From: Aequorivita sp.
Lineage (GTDB): Bacteria; Bacteroidota; Bacteroidia; Flavobacteriales; Flavobacteriaceae
NCBI GenBank assembly: GCA_024637015.1
Contig: JAGXGE010000015.1
Location: 1 to 64,000, forward strand
DNA: 64,000 bases
Direction: 5' to 3'
The notes beneath the pieces are model-generated. The model was not told the origin of the DNA, made no database searches, and saw only the letters and a program-made list of their open reading frames with translations. This document shows, one piece after another, positions 35,272 to 45,101 of the stretch; the stretch's first letter is position 1; each line of letters starts with the position of its first letter. Made by a program: the position numbers and the translations under genes.

Positions 35272-36420
35272 ATGAAAAAATTTCTGCTTTTCGCTTTTTG
35301 CATTTTAATTAATTACGCCTCCTTTTCCCAGATTATTTACGAAGAATTCAATTCTACCAAACTCGGCGAATCCCGAAGGTTAAAAATTCAGCTCCCAAGA
35401 AATTACGAAACAAATACAGAAAAAAAATACCCCATCGTTTTGGTGCTGGATGCCGATTATCTTTTTGAACCTGTGGCTGGAAACGTAGATTATTTCAGCT
35501 ATTGGGAAGACATGCCAGAATCCATTGTAGTTGGAATTATGCAGGGGGATAGCCGTTATGAAGATTGTTCATACGATGAAGATACTTTTATGCCCGGTGA
35601 AAAAGGCGCACAGTTTTTTGAATTTATCGGCTTGGAATTGATTCCATATATTGACAAAAAATATCGCACGGCGAAATTTATCATAGGTGTTGGGCACGAT
35701 TTTACTGCCAATTTTCTTAATTATTATCTTTTTAAAGACCCACCGTTATTGAAAGGTTATATCAACTTGAGCCCAGATATGGCACCCATGATGGAAGAAC
35801 GACTTGTGGAACGAATTCCAAAAATTCAAGGAAAAATATTTTATTATTTGGCCACTGGAACTGACGACATTAAAGGATTAATGGAATCTGCCGAAGGCTT
35901 GAACGTACAATTAAGTGGATTGAAAAGTAAATCCTTTAACTATTATTATGACAATTTTGATGGCGCAACACATTACTCGTTAGGTGGGCGCGGCATTCCA
36001 AATGCTTTGGAAAAAATATTTTCGGTCTATAGGCCCATCAGTAAAAAAGAATACAGCGAAGTATTGCTGAAAATGGATACGCCAATTAGCCAATATTTGT
36101 TGGATAAATACAAGGTGATTGAAGATCTTTTTGGGATTACAAACAATATTCGCGTCAATGATTTTATAGCAACTGCAACTGCTGCCGAAAAGAAAAACCA
36201 ATGGGAATCTTTACGCGAAATTGCTACACTTGCAAAAAAACAGTATCCAAACACAGTGCTTGGCGATTATTACATGGGTCGTTATTATGAAGAAACCGGC
36301 GAACCCAAAAAAGCCATGAAAACCTTTCAAGGGGCCTATGATAAGGAAGAAGTGGATTTTATAACAGTAGATAAATTATTGGACCGGGCTGATAAAATTA
36401 AGAACGATTTTGGGTATTAA
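35272..36420 (+). CDS. Esterase-D-like alpha/beta-hydrolase fold protein lacking the nucleophile
   Basis: 382 residues with a signal peptide (ending SFSQ, residue 20). Residues 25-265 match the putative-esterase fold (PF00756): YPIVLVLDADYLFEPVAGN (53-71), ESIVVGIMQGDSRYEDCS (83-100), and FDGATHYSLGGRG with the expected catalytic histidine. The nucleophile elbow, normally G-x-S-x-G, reads GVGHDFTA (139-146), with D143 in place of serine, so ordinary esterase activity is doubtful. The C-terminal 80 residues form TPR-like helices. It would be periplasmic. It stands alone, 81 bases after the membrane-protein gene and convergent with the response regulator. Confidence 0.8.
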   Translation: MKKFLLFAFCILINYASFSQIIYEEFNSTKLGESRRLKIQLPRNYETNTEKKYPIVLVLDADYLFEPVAGNVDYFSYWEDMPESIVVGIMQGDSRYEDCSYDEDTFMPGEKGAQFFEFIGLELIPYIDKKYRTAKFIIGVGHDFTANFLNYYLFKDPPLLKGYINLSPDMAPMMEERLVERIPKIQGKIFYYLATGTDDIKGLMESAEGLNVQLSGLKSKSFNYYYDNFDGATHYSLGGRGIPNALEKIFSVYRPISKKEYSEVLLKMDTPISQYLLDKYKVIEDLFGITNNIRVNDFIATATAAEKKNQWESLREIATLAKKQYPNTVLGDYYMGRYYEETGEPKKAMKTFQGAYDKEEVDFITVDKLLDRADKIKNDFGY

Positions 36421-36422
36421 AC

Positions 36423-37073
36423 CTAAAGTTCATTAATTACATTTCTATGAAGATACGCCCAGTTTGTAAGTGCATTGGTTGTATTCTCAATTTCAAGTTT
36501 TGTAATAATATTGCTTCGGTGTTTTTCAACGGTTCGGGTTGAAATAAAAAGTGTTTCTGCTATTTCATTGCTGCTCATTTGCTGCGCAACTAATTTTAAA
36601 ATCGTCTTCTCGGAAGCAGTTAAATGTTTAATTTTTTTTAAATCTTCCGACACACTTTCCAGAGAAGCTGCCTCAAAGGCACTGCTGAAACATTCTTCGT
36701 TTTTTAAAACTGATTGAATACAGTTTTCAATTTCAGAAAAAGAATCTTCCTTCAGCAAATAACCATTTATTTGAAGCGCTTTTGCCTGTGAGATATAATC
36801 AATTTCCTTGTGAAAGGAAAGCAAAATAAATTTAGTAGCTATCTGCTTTTCTTTTGCCATTTTTATGACTTCAAAACCAGTAAGTAGCGGCATATCTATA
36901 TCCAAAAGAGCTATTGTAGGGTTTAGGGTCAAAAGAAGTTCCAAAGCCTGCATGCCGTTTACTGCCTGGCCTATAACGTTGTAATCATTTGTCGTAAGTT
37001 CCTCATTTAATCCTTTGAGGATCATTGGGTGGTCATCTGCAATAACTATGGAAATGTCTTTTTTTTCAATCAT
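36423..37073 (-). CDS. LuxR-type response regulator
   Basis: A 216-residue transcription regulator of the NarL/FixJ class. The receiver domain (residues 7-125) has the acidic pair D13/D14, phospho-acceptor D58 in LLDIDMP and K108 in LLKED. The C-terminal helix-turn-helix (about 150-210) reads LTASEKTILKLVAQQM and STRTVEKHRSNII. The HisKA_3 kinase gene lies directly upstream: the kinase stop codon and this ATG abut as TAAATG, so the two are co-translated and form a cognate pair. Confidence 0.95.
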   Translation of the reverse strand: MIEKKDISIVIADDHPMILKGLNEELTTNDYNVIGQAVNGMQALELLLTLNPTIALLDIDMPLLTGFEVIKMAKEKQIATKFILLSFHKEIDYISQAKALQINGYLLKEDSFSEIENCIQSVLKNEECFSSAFEAASLESVSEDLKKIKHLTASEKTILKLVAQQMSSNEIAETLFISTRTVEKHRSNIITKLEIENTTNALTNWAYLHRNVINEL

Positions 37074-39938
37074 TTAAATTGGAATAATAAGTGTTATGGT
37101 TGTGCCTTTGTTAATTTGGCTCTTAACATCAATTTTTGAATGCAAAATTTTTGCGCGCTCTAACAATGTTTTCATTCCGAGGCTGTTACTTGTTTTAAGT
37201 TTTTCGGAATGTTCAAAACCTTTGCCATTGTCCATTATAACAGCTTCAATGGTGCTTTTCTTTTTTTCGATCGTCACGGAAGCAGCTTTTGCTTCCGCGT
37301 GCTTTACCATATTGTTTAACACTTCTTGAATAATCCTATACAAATGTAGTGATGCTTCTTTGCTTAACAAAGCATCTATGTCCTCAATTTCATGTGTAAA
37401 AAAGATATTTGTATTTGCATCTACCTCGTCAACCATATTTCTGATTGCAACCGTGGGTCCTAAACGCTCCAATGTTGCAGGATGAAGGCCTCTTGATATG
37501 GTACGCAATTCTTCTAGAGTGTTACTTGCCAAAAATTCCATTTCGGGATTACCGGTGGCTTTTGTTTTCTTTGCCAAGAGCATCAATTTTTGCCCTACGC
37601 TGTCGTGAAGTTCGCGAGCCACATGTGTGCGTTCCTCTTCTTGCGCTTTAATAAGATTATGGGTATAGGTTTCACTTCGCTTTCGCTCCGCTTTGTTTTT
37701 GTAATAATAAAAAAGAAAAATACCCAAAACTGTTAGGGACAATATAGAAATCCAAAACATCGAGGTTCTCCAAAAGGGAACTTTTATGGTAAACAAATAT
37801 TGATAAGGAGTGTTTTGCCAAACCCCATCACCGTTGCTCGCCGTAAATTCAAAAGTATATTTTCCAGGAGGCAAATATGAAAACACAACATTTGAATCTT
37901 CCGTTGGCATTGACCACTCATTGCCGTTACGGAGTCCAATTAATCTGTATTTATACTTAACCTCTTCCGGATTGGTAAAGGATATTGCCTCCATATTAAA
38001 GGTCAGGTAGTTTTTTTGATATGGAAGCACCAAATCATTTTTGATTCGGTATAAACTATCCTGCAAGGGTTCAGAAAATAAAAATATTTCTGAAAGAGCG
38101 AGCTTGGGGGGTTTTGTATTTGGTATAAATTCTTTTTCATTAAAAGCGAGCATGCCACTCAATGAGCTCGCCAATATAGTTTTGTCTTTAGTTATTGTAA
38201 TTGAGTTAAGGTCGATATCATTCTCAAGAAAATGTGCTAACGTTCTATATTGGGATGCTACTATGCTATCTCGTTTCAATAACAGACCCAAATCTACTTT
38301 GGACAAAATATCTCTGCCGGCCAGCCACAAACTATTGCCATCAACCTTCAGTGCTCGAAAATGTTTTAAGGGTGCAAATCGGTCTATATCAAAAGTTTGT
38401 ATTTTAAAATTGTTGCCTGAATAGGTTATGTGGTAAAGTTTTTTTTCACTTCCGGCGAGTACTTCGTTTTTGTTAATAACGTCGATACTTTTAAAGTTAT
38501 AATGATTTAAAGGACTCAATCCAGGAATGGTATCTACCTTATTGTCTTTTAATTGAAATAAACCTGCAATTTTGCAAAGAATATGTCTGTCACCAATTGG
38601 CACCATCGCAATTGATCTTCTTGTATTTATGTAATAGGTAGAATCTTTCGCTAAGACTTTTATTTTATTGGTTTCAAAGAGAAAAGTCTGGTCGCCCTCT
38701 TTATACAAAAGATTATAATCTCCTTCATCAATAATTTTTGTGGCTGTGTTTTTGTAGAGTTCAAGTACTTTCTCGTCAGTTGTATAAAGCAGGTTATTTT
38801 CTGGCGTTACCAAAAGGTTGTTTATAGTTTTGTTTTGGGTGATTTGCTTTATTTTTTTTTCATTGTCAATTGCAACCGCTCCGCCATCGGTGGCAACAAT
38901 CCAATCCCCGTCCCATTCCACTATGCTATTTACAGATTTTGACGGTAACCCTTGCGTATCGTCATAAAGTTTAAAAGCAGTATCTCTAAAACGGATAATC
39001 CCCTCCCCATAAGAAGTCATCCAATGGTTGCCTTCTGTGTCCTTGATTATACGGTAAATATATTTTGTGGGAAGTCCTTGTGCTTCATTGATTACTTTTA
39101 AATCGCCTGTTTGCTTATTGAAAATTCCGAAACCATTGCCTTCAAAACTCAAATAGAACTCATTTTCGTTTTCTTCATAAATTCCATAAATACGGTTTTT
39201 GTCAAAATCCTCTGGTTTGAATTTAAACTTCGTAAGTGTTCCATCTGATATTTTATAAAGCTCGCCATATGCACCCACCCATACATCCTTTTTAGCATCT
39301 ATGAAAACCGAATAACAAATGTTGTTTATACCATCCTTTTCATTGTAAATGTTTTCGAGCTTTAATGGATTGAGGGTCAATTTAAAAATACCCATGCTTG
39401 AAGACGCTATATAAAGAGTATTATGGTCATACCAAGCAGCACTCTGAAAATTGGAAAATTTATTTTCTGTACTTGTTTTAATCAAATATTCCAGCTTTCC
39501 GTTTTTATAAACTATAATGCCTTTAACGCAAATGAGATATATAGTTCCGTCTTCTCCCTCCAAAATATAGGTTAGGCTTCCCAAAGAAGAAAAATCAACG
39601 CCCTTTGGATTGGTGACTTTTCCATTTTCTATAATGCTTACTCCGTTATTCAGTGTTCCAACCCAAATGCGTTCTTTGGAATCTTCAAAAAGGCTGAAGC
39701 AAATATTAGAGACCAACCCGTCTTCTGTAGTATAGTTTTTGAAAGTCTTTCCGTTGAAACAACTTATCCCGCCTGTAGTGCTAACCCATATTCTATTTTT
39801 GGTATCCTGCAGAATAGCATAGGTTTCGTTGTTAACCAAGCCTTCCTCGACCTTATATTTTTTGAATTGGTATTGCTGGGCGGTTAAAACCAAAGAGCAA
39901 ATACAAAAAAAAAATAGTGTGAGGAATAAGCGTTTCAT
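37074..39938 (-). CDS. Two-component histidine kinase with periplasmic propeller sensor
   Basis: 954 residues from the chosen start (39938), which gives a clean signal peptide (MKRLFLTLFFFCICSLVLTA). A start 55 codons upstream would hide it and overlap radA. The periplasmic part (about 22-690) has repeated two-component-regulator propeller motifs (NRIWVSTTGGISCFN, DSKERIWVGTLNNGVS, GNHWMTSYGEGIIRF), then a Y_Y_Y domain (YKYRLIGLRNG). One transmembrane helix (about 728-748) leads to a HisKA_3 domain with the phospho-acceptor histidine in VARELHDSVGQKL and a HATPase_c domain (MDNGKGFE). The ligand is unknown. It is divergent from radA. Confidence 0.93.
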   Translation of the reverse strand: MKRLFLTLFFFCICSLVLTAQQYQFKKYKVEEGLVNNETYAILQDTKNRIWVSTTGGISCFNGKTFKNYTTEDGLVSNICFSLFEDSKERIWVGTLNNGVSIIENGKVTNPKGVDFSSLGSLTYILEGEDGTIYLICVKGIIVYKNGKLEYLIKTSTENKFSNFQSAAWYDHNTLYIASSSMGIFKLTLNPLKLENIYNEKDGINNICYSVFIDAKKDVWVGAYGELYKISDGTLTKFKFKPEDFDKNRIYGIYEENENEFYLSFEGNGFGIFNKQTGDLKVINEAQGLPTKYIYRIIKDTEGNHWMTSYGEGIIRFRDTAFKLYDDTQGLPSKSVNSIVEWDGDWIVATDGGAVAIDNEKKIKQITQNKTINNLLVTPENNLLYTTDEKVLELYKNTATKIIDEGDYNLLYKEGDQTFLFETNKIKVLAKDSTYYINTRRSIAMVPIGDRHILCKIAGLFQLKDNKVDTIPGLSPLNHYNFKSIDVINKNEVLAGSEKKLYHITYSGNNFKIQTFDIDRFAPLKHFRALKVDGNSLWLAGRDILSKVDLGLLLKRDSIVASQYRTLAHFLENDIDLNSITITKDKTILASSLSGMLAFNEKEFIPNTKPPKLALSEIFLFSEPLQDSLYRIKNDLVLPYQKNYLTFNMEAISFTNPEEVKYKYRLIGLRNGNEWSMPTEDSNVVFSYLPPGKYTFEFTASNGDGVWQNTPYQYLFTIKVPFWRTSMFWISILSLTVLGIFLFYYYKNKAERKRSETYTHNLIKAQEEERTHVARELHDSVGQKLMLLAKKTKATGNPEMEFLASNTLEELRTISRGLHPATLERLGPTVAIRNMVDEVDANTNIFFTHEIEDIDALLSKEASLHLYRIIQEVLNNMVKHAEAKAASVTIEKKKSTIEAVIMDNGKGFEHSEKLKTSNSLGMKTLLERAKILHSKIDVKSQINKGTTITLIIPI

Positions 39939-39958
39939 TTTAGCGAAGGTTTGTAGCG

Positions 39959-39970
39959 TAAATATATTTA
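39959..39970. promoter_or_regulatory. Palindrome taaatatattta in the kinase-radA divergent gap
   Basis: A perfect 12-base palindrome in the 48-base gap. It presents TATATTTA, a one-base variant of TAnnTTTG, on both strands (39963-39970 on plus, 39959-39966 on minus), so two divergent promoters may overlap here. Confidence 0.4.
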
Positions 39971-39986
39971 TTTTAGCGGAACTATT

Positions 39987-41348
39987 ATGGCCAAAACAAA
40001 ATCCACATTTTTCTGCCAAAACTGCGGCGCGCAATATGCCAAATGGCAGGGGCAATGCAATTCCTGTAAAGAATGGAATACCATTGCTGAAGAAATAATT
40101 CAAAAAGCCGAAAAGGTAAGTTGGAAATCTACTGAAAACACCTCAAAAAGAGTTGCCAAGCCGCAACGTATTTCAGAAATTTCAACGCAAGCAGAAGCTC
40201 GGCTCAACACAAAAAATAACGAATTAAACCGTGTGCTTGGAGGCGGATTAGTCCCAGGATCATTGACGCTTTTGGGTGGTGAGCCTGGAATAGGGAAAAG
40301 TACATTGATGCTTCAGATTGCACTCCAACTTCCCTATAAAACGTTGTATGTCTCAGGAGAAGAAAGTGCTCAGCAAATAAAAATGCGGGCCGAACGTATT
40401 CAGCCAATTTCAGAGAACTGTTTCATTTTAACCGAAACAAAAACGCAGAATATTTTCAGAAATATTGAAGAAATTGAACCAGATATTGTGGTTATTGATT
40501 CCATTCAAACGTTACACACTGATGCTATTGAAAGCACTGCTGGAAGTATTTCGCAAATTCGTGAAACCACTGCGGAACTTATAAAATTTGCAAAAGAAAC
40601 TGCAACACCAGTAATTCTTATTGGCCACATCACCAAAGACGGAAACATTGCTGGACCAAAAATTTTGGAACATATGGTTGATACGGTTTTGCAGTTTGAA
40701 GGCGATCGAAATCACATATACAGAATTTTGCGCGCCAACAAAAATCGCTTTGGAAGTACAAATGAATTAGGTATTTACGAAATGCAGGGCAGCGGCTTGC
40801 GAGAAGTTTCAAACCCTTCGGAAATATTGATTTCGAAAAATGACGAAGATTTAAGCGGCACCGCAATTTCTGCAACTTTGGAAGGCATGCGCCCATTGAT
40901 GATCGAAATTCAAGCGTTGGTGAGCAGCGCCGTTTATGGCACGCCACAGCGAAGCGCTACGGGCTATAACGCAAAGCGATTGAATATGATTCTCGCTGTT
41001 TTGGAAAAACGTGCGGGTTTTAAACTTGGTGCAAAAGATGTTTTTTTGAATGTAACTGGTGGAATTACTGTTGACGATCCCGCAATAGATTTGGCAGTTG
41101 TTGCTGCAGTACTTTCATCAAATATTGATATTGCCATTGACAAACGCCTTTGTTTTGCTGCTGAGGTTGGTTTAGCGGGAGAAGTTCGACCAGTAACACG
41201 TGTGGAACAGCGAATTTTGGAAGCCGAAAAACTTGGTTTTACTTCTATCGTGATTTCAAAATATTGCAAAATTCCGAAGAACAATTTTCACATAAATATT
41301 ATTAAAGTGGCAAAAGTTCACGATGTGGTGCATCACCTTTTCGGATAG
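39987..41348 (+). CDS. radA: DNA repair protein RadA (Sms)
   Basis: A 453-residue RecA-like helicase that helps branch migration in recombination. The N-terminal zinc finger uses C10, C13, C24 and C27. Walker A is GGEPGIGKST (97-106). The RadA-specific motif RANKNRFGSTNELGIYEM lies near 250-267. The C-terminal part is a Lon-protease-like domain without the catalytic Ser-Lys pair (DVFLNVTGGITVDDPAIDLA). Complete and of normal length. Confidence 0.97.
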   Translation: MAKTKSTFFCQNCGAQYAKWQGQCNSCKEWNTIAEEIIQKAEKVSWKSTENTSKRVAKPQRISEISTQAEARLNTKNNELNRVLGGGLVPGSLTLLGGEPGIGKSTLMLQIALQLPYKTLYVSGEESAQQIKMRAERIQPISENCFILTETKTQNIFRNIEEIEPDIVVIDSIQTLHTDAIESTAGSISQIRETTAELIKFAKETATPVILIGHITKDGNIAGPKILEHMVDTVLQFEGDRNHIYRILRANKNRFGSTNELGIYEMQGSGLREVSNPSEILISKNDEDLSGTAISATLEGMRPLMIEIQALVSSAVYGTPQRSATGYNAKRLNMILAVLEKRAGFKLGAKDVFLNVTGGITVDDPAIDLAVVAAVLSSNIDIAIDKRLCFAAEVGLAGEVRPVTRVEQRILEAEKLGFTSIVISKYCKIPKNNFHINIIKVAKVHDVVHHLFG

Positions 41349-41423
41349 TGTTTTTAACACTTTATTGTGCAACAAAGCTATGGATTGCCATTATCTTTAA
41401 AATGCAATTCTAAAAAAGCTGTT

Positions 41424-42788
41424 ATGTCCATCTTTTCAAAAATTAAGCAAACCATTCATTTAATGAAAGACATCGATCTTGATGCGCTGGGAAAACTTTC
41501 GCAAAAAGTAGATCTTTCTGAAATCATGAAAACCGTTGGCAAGCTTGATGATCGGCAATTGCAAGGTTTAATGAAGATGTTGAAATACAAAAGTGGGAAG
41601 AGAGGACAACATAAATTACCCCCCATTGATGGCGATTTTTACGATCTGGCTTTAAAACTGAGCCCCGAACAACGCGAACTACAGATAAAAGTTCGCAATT
41701 TTATGGAAGACGAAATAAAGCCAATTGCCAATGAATATTGGAACAAAGCTGAATTTCCATTTCAAATCATTCCTAAAATGGCAGAATTAAACATTTGCGG
41801 ACTTACCTATGAGGGTTACGGAACACCAAATGAAACCTACATAATGGAAGGGATAATAGCGATGGAACTTGCCCGTGTTGATGTTTCCATTTCCACCTTT
41901 TTTGGAGTACATAGCGGTCTTGCAATGGGTTCAATATATATCTGCGGGAGTGAGGAACAAAAACAGGAATGGCTCCCCAAAATGGCCAGAATGGAGCTTA
42001 TTGGCGCCTTTGGTCTTACCGAACCCGATGTGGGTTCAGCAGTTGCAGGTGGAATGGAAACCACTTGTAGGCAAGAGGGTGATGAATGGGTTTTGAACGG
42101 ACAGAAAAAATGGATTGGGAATGCTACGTTTGCCGATGTTATAATTATTTGGGCGGTTGATGAAGCTTCCGACCAGGTGAAAGGTTTTTTGGTTCGAAAA
42201 GGAAATCCAGGCTTTAAAGCTGAAAAAATTGAAAACAAAATGGCACTTCGGACTGTGCAAAATGCGCTGATAACTATGACAGATTGCCGCATTCCTGAAA
42301 GCGACCGACTGCAAAAATGTGATTCGTTTAAAGACACGGCAAAGGTATTGCGAATGACACGTGCGGGAGTAGCTTGGCAAGCGGTGGGTTGCGCTCGAGG
42401 TGCTTATGAAGCAGCTTTGAAATACACAAAAAAACGTGAACAGTTTGGAAAGCCAATAGCATCTTTTCAATTGGTTCAAAATCATTTGGTAGAAATGGTT
42501 GCGAATTTAACCGCAATGCAAACAATGTGTTTTCGCCTATCGGAATTACAGGATGAAGGTTTGTTGACTGATGAACACGCTTCGCTCGCCAAAGTATTCT
42601 GCAGTATGCGAACGCGTGATGTGGTTAGCCAGGCCCGCGAAGTTATGGGTGGAAATGGGATTTTACTTGAATATGACGTCGCTCGCTTTGTAGCGGATGC
42701 CGAAGCAATTTATAGCTACGAAGGCACCAAAGAAATCAACTCTTTGATTGTTGGACGGGCGATTACCGGGTATAGTGCGTTTGTTTAA
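41424..42788 (+). CDS. Acyl-CoA dehydrogenase, glutaryl-CoA-dehydrogenase-like
   Basis: 454 residues from the chosen start (ATG 41424, MSIFSKIK); an earlier in-frame start at 41367 is less likely. A 65-residue helical N-terminal extension precedes the usual three-domain flavoprotein fold. FAD-site motifs are GAFGLTEPDVGS and WVLNGQKKWIGN. The catalytic base is the Glu of IYSYEGTKEINSLIVGRAITG (split here), whose placement and context resemble glutaryl-CoA dehydrogenase. It should oxidise an acyl-CoA in fatty-acid or amino-acid breakdown. The 3' end overlaps the convergent aldo/keto reductase gene by four bases. Confidence 0.88.
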   Translation: MSIFSKIKQTIHLMKDIDLDALGKLSQKVDLSEIMKTVGKLDDRQLQGLMKMLKYKSGKRGQHKLPPIDGDFYDLALKLSPEQRELQIKVRNFMEDEIKPIANEYWNKAEFPFQIIPKMAELNICGLTYEGYGTPNETYIMEGIIAMELARVDVSISTFFGVHSGLAMGSIYICGSEEQKQEWLPKMARMELIGAFGLTEPDVGSAVAGGMETTCRQEGDEWVLNGQKKWIGNATFADVIIIWAVDEASDQVKGFLVRKGNPGFKAEKIENKMALRTVQNALITMTDCRIPESDRLQKCDSFKDTAKVLRMTRAGVAWQAVGCARGAYEAALKYTKKREQFGKPIASFQLVQNHLVEMVANLTAMQTMCFRLSELQDEGLLTDEHASLAKVFCSMRTRDVVSQAREVMGGNGILLEYDVARFVADAEAIYSYEGTKEINSLIVGRAITGYSAFV

Positions 42789-43822
42789 GGCGCCGGATTT
42801 GGAATTTGATTGTGAATGGCATCAATCTCTTTTAAAATTTCTTTTGAAAGTGAAATATTGATGCTTTTAATATTTTCAGAAAGTTGCTCGATGGAAGTGG
42901 CTCCGATAATTGGAGCGGTCACAAATTTCTTCTGAAGAATAAATGCCAAGGCCAGATGTGTAAAACTCAAATTGTATTTTTTGGCTATTTCATAATATTG
43001 CTGAGTCGCTTCCAGAGCAGGTTTGCTGCTATAACGCGTGTATTGCTTGAATTGGTTTATTCGAGAATTTTCATCAGCTTTTCCATCTAAATATTTCCCC
43101 GTTAATGTTCCAAATCCTAATGGTGAATATGCCAAATAGCCAATATTTTCGCGTTGAAGAATTTCCGAAAGACCTATTTCATCTTTTCTATTCAATAAAT
43201 TATATGGATTTTGAACAGAAAACATCTTCAGTTTCCCCTTACGCGATTCTTCCATGCAACGCATTGTGCCAAAAGGGGTTTCATTTGAAAGTCCGATATG
43301 GCGAATTTTTCCCGCTTTTACGAAATCTTCCAAATCTGCTAACACTTGAGAAAAATTATCTTTCCAAACTTCGTCTTCTTTGCGCATGTAATCAAGTTGG
43401 CCGAAATAATTGGTGTTTCGCTCCGGCCAATGAAGTTGATATAAATCGATATAATCAGTTTGCAAACGCTTCAAACTTTTATTGATGGAGTCTTCAAAAG
43501 ATTTTTTACTAAAATCCAAAGGCTTCCGAATGTGGTCCATATTTCTGCTCGGCCCAGCAATTTTTGAAGTGATAATCAAATCTTCACGATTCTTCTTTAT
43601 TGCAAGCCAATTTCCAATATAAACTTCCGTTCTCCCCTGCGTTTTTGGGTTTGCGGGAACGGGATACATTTCGGCACAATCAATAAAATTAATTCCTTTT
43701 TCAATCGCGAAATCGAGCTGTTCGTGGGCTTCCGATTCAGTATTTTGCTGGCCCCATGTCATTGTGCCGAGACAAAGTTTACTGATTTTTAAATCTGTAT
43801 TTGGGAGAATTGTATATTTCAT
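42785..43822 (-). CDS. Aldo/keto reductase (Tas-like)
   Basis: A 345-residue NADP(H)-dependent oxidoreductase with a TIM-barrel fold. The catalytic tetrad is D50 and Y55 in NFIDCAEMYPVP, K84 in ITSKIAG, and H125 in DLYQLHWPER. Cofactor-binding motifs at the end include PIIGATSIEQL. Long loops between the early strands, as in E. coli Tas, are present (PANPKTQGRTE). The substrate is unknown. It overlaps the downstream end of the DUF2255 gene by four bases and so forms an operon xth-DUF2255-aldo/keto reductase on the minus strand. Confidence 0.9.
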   Translation of the reverse strand: MKYTILPNTDLKISKLCLGTMTWGQQNTESEAHEQLDFAIEKGINFIDCAEMYPVPANPKTQGRTEVYIGNWLAIKKNREDLIITSKIAGPSRNMDHIRKPLDFSKKSFEDSINKSLKRLQTDYIDLYQLHWPERNTNYFGQLDYMRKEDEVWKDNFSQVLADLEDFVKAGKIRHIGLSNETPFGTMRCMEESRKGKLKMFSVQNPYNLLNRKDEIGLSEILQRENIGYLAYSPLGFGTLTGKYLDGKADENSRINQFKQYTRYSSKPALEATQQYYEIAKKYNLSFTHLALAFILQKKFVTAPIIGATSIEQLSENIKSINISLSKEILKEIDAIHNQIPNPAP

Positions 43823-44205
43823 TTACTGGCTTTTTCAGAATAAAAAAACTCCATTGTGTAATCCAAATATTCCGGCTGTGTAATGCCCTCGGAGTAGAAA
43901 ATGTTTTCTTTTTGATTGTATCTTTTTATGTAAGCTTTATTAATTTCTTCTTGAATAGGTGCTGATGCATCAAGTTTTTTTCCTTTTACATTAATGACTT
44001 TATCGCCATACTTCAATTGACCGACACCTTTTTCAAGAAACGCCGTGAACCAACTTCTGGCACTCTTATTCCAACTTCTTGCAAAAACTCGGTTGTTAAC
44101 AGTAACCACCCAAATTTCCAAAAATGAAACTCTTTCAATTCCACCTTTTATTTCTGTGTAATTATGATTTTTTAAGTGTGAATAAAAATCTTCTGGGAAA
44201 TTCAT
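43819..44205 (-). CDS. DUF2255 family protein
   Basis: A 128-residue soluble protein. The segment VVTVNNRVFARSWNKSARSWF (in two parts, about 34-54) and the beta-rich centre match DUF2255, related to flavin-reductase-like split-barrel proteins that bind F420 or FMN. Function is unknown. It overlaps the aldo/keto reductase gene by four bases and follows xth by 10 bases. Confidence 0.75.
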   Translation of the reverse strand: MNFPEDFYSHLKNHNYTEIKGGIERVSFLEIWVVTVNNRVFARSWNKSARSWFTAFLEKGVGQLKYGDKVINVKGKKLDASAPIQEEINKAYIKRYNQKENIFYSEGITQPEYLDYTMEFFYSEKASK

Positions 44206-44215
44206 TTACTTGAGG

Positions 44216-44980
44216 TTAAAATTCTAATTCCACCAAATGTGGACAATGATCACTGTGCATTGCATCGGGTAAAATCACAGCACGTTTTAGATTTTTTTGA
44301 AGTGGCTCGGAAACCAGATTGTAATCTATCCGCCAACCTTTGTTGTTATTTCGGGCGTTGGCTCTGTAGCTCCACCACGTATAATTATTGGGTTCTTTAT
44401 TAAAATGGCGAAAGCTGTCAATGAATCCACTTTTCATAAAGCTGTCCAACCATTTCCGTTCAACAGGTAAAAAACCTGAAACATTTTTGTTGCGAACAGG
44501 ATCGTGAATGTCAATGGCTTCGTGGCAAATGTTATAATCACCACAAATCACCAAGTTTGAAATTTCTTTTTTCAGATTGTCGACATATTTCTGAAAATCG
44601 TCCATATACTTGAATTTGTGCTCCAGTCTGTCAATGTTTGTACCGCTTGGCAAATACAAACTCATCACTGAAACATCATCAAAATCCACACGGATGTTTC
44701 TTCCTTCGGCATCCATATATTCTATACCAGTTCCGTATTCAACGTGATTCGGTTTTATTTTGGAAAGAATTGCCACGCCACTGTAACCCTTTTTTACCGC
44801 ACTGTACCAATAATGATAGGGATAACCAGCTTTTTCTATTTCCTCGATTTCTACCTGGTCAAAATTGGCTTTTGTCTCTTGAAGGCATATAACATCAGGG
44901 TTTGCAGCTTTCAGCCAATCAATAAATCCTTTGCGCATTGCAGCGCGTATTCCGTTTACGTTGTATGAAATAATTTTCAT
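44216..44980 (-). CDS. xth: Exodeoxyribonuclease III / AP endonuclease
   Basis: A 254-residue Mg-dependent repair nuclease of the endonuclease-exonuclease-phosphatase fold, which cuts at abasic sites. The active-site residues are N7 in SYNVNGIRAA, E34 in ICLQETKA, the Asp-Asn pair in VICGDYNICH, and the Asp-His pair in MHSDHCPHLV at the end. First gene of the three-gene minus-strand unit; a repair gene, as are mutY, recX and radA in this window. Confidence 0.95.
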   Translation of the reverse strand: MKIISYNVNGIRAAMRKGFIDWLKAANPDVICLQETKANFDQVEIEEIEKAGYPYHYWYSAVKKGYSGVAILSKIKPNHVEYGTGIEYMDAEGRNIRVDFDDVSVMSLYLPSGTNIDRLEHKFKYMDDFQKYVDNLKKEISNLVICGDYNICHEAIDIHDPVRNKNVSGFLPVERKWLDSFMKSGFIDSFRHFNKEPNNYTWWSYRANARNNNKGWRIDYNLVSEPLQKNLKRAVILPDAMHSDHCPHLVELEF

Positions 44981-45101
44981 TGTAAGAAGCGTTTGTTAAA
45001 GGCTACTAAGTTAATTAACATTGTATTTTTACGCGGCTCGTGCCCGTAAAGATTTTCATAATATATTCACAAAATATAATACGCTACATTCAGTTATATT
45101 G

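Noticed and set aside
37074-40103. Longer form of the propeller kinase gene starting at 40103
   Set aside because: The extra 55 residues come before a clear signal peptide and overlap the opposite radA gene; the start at 39938 is used.
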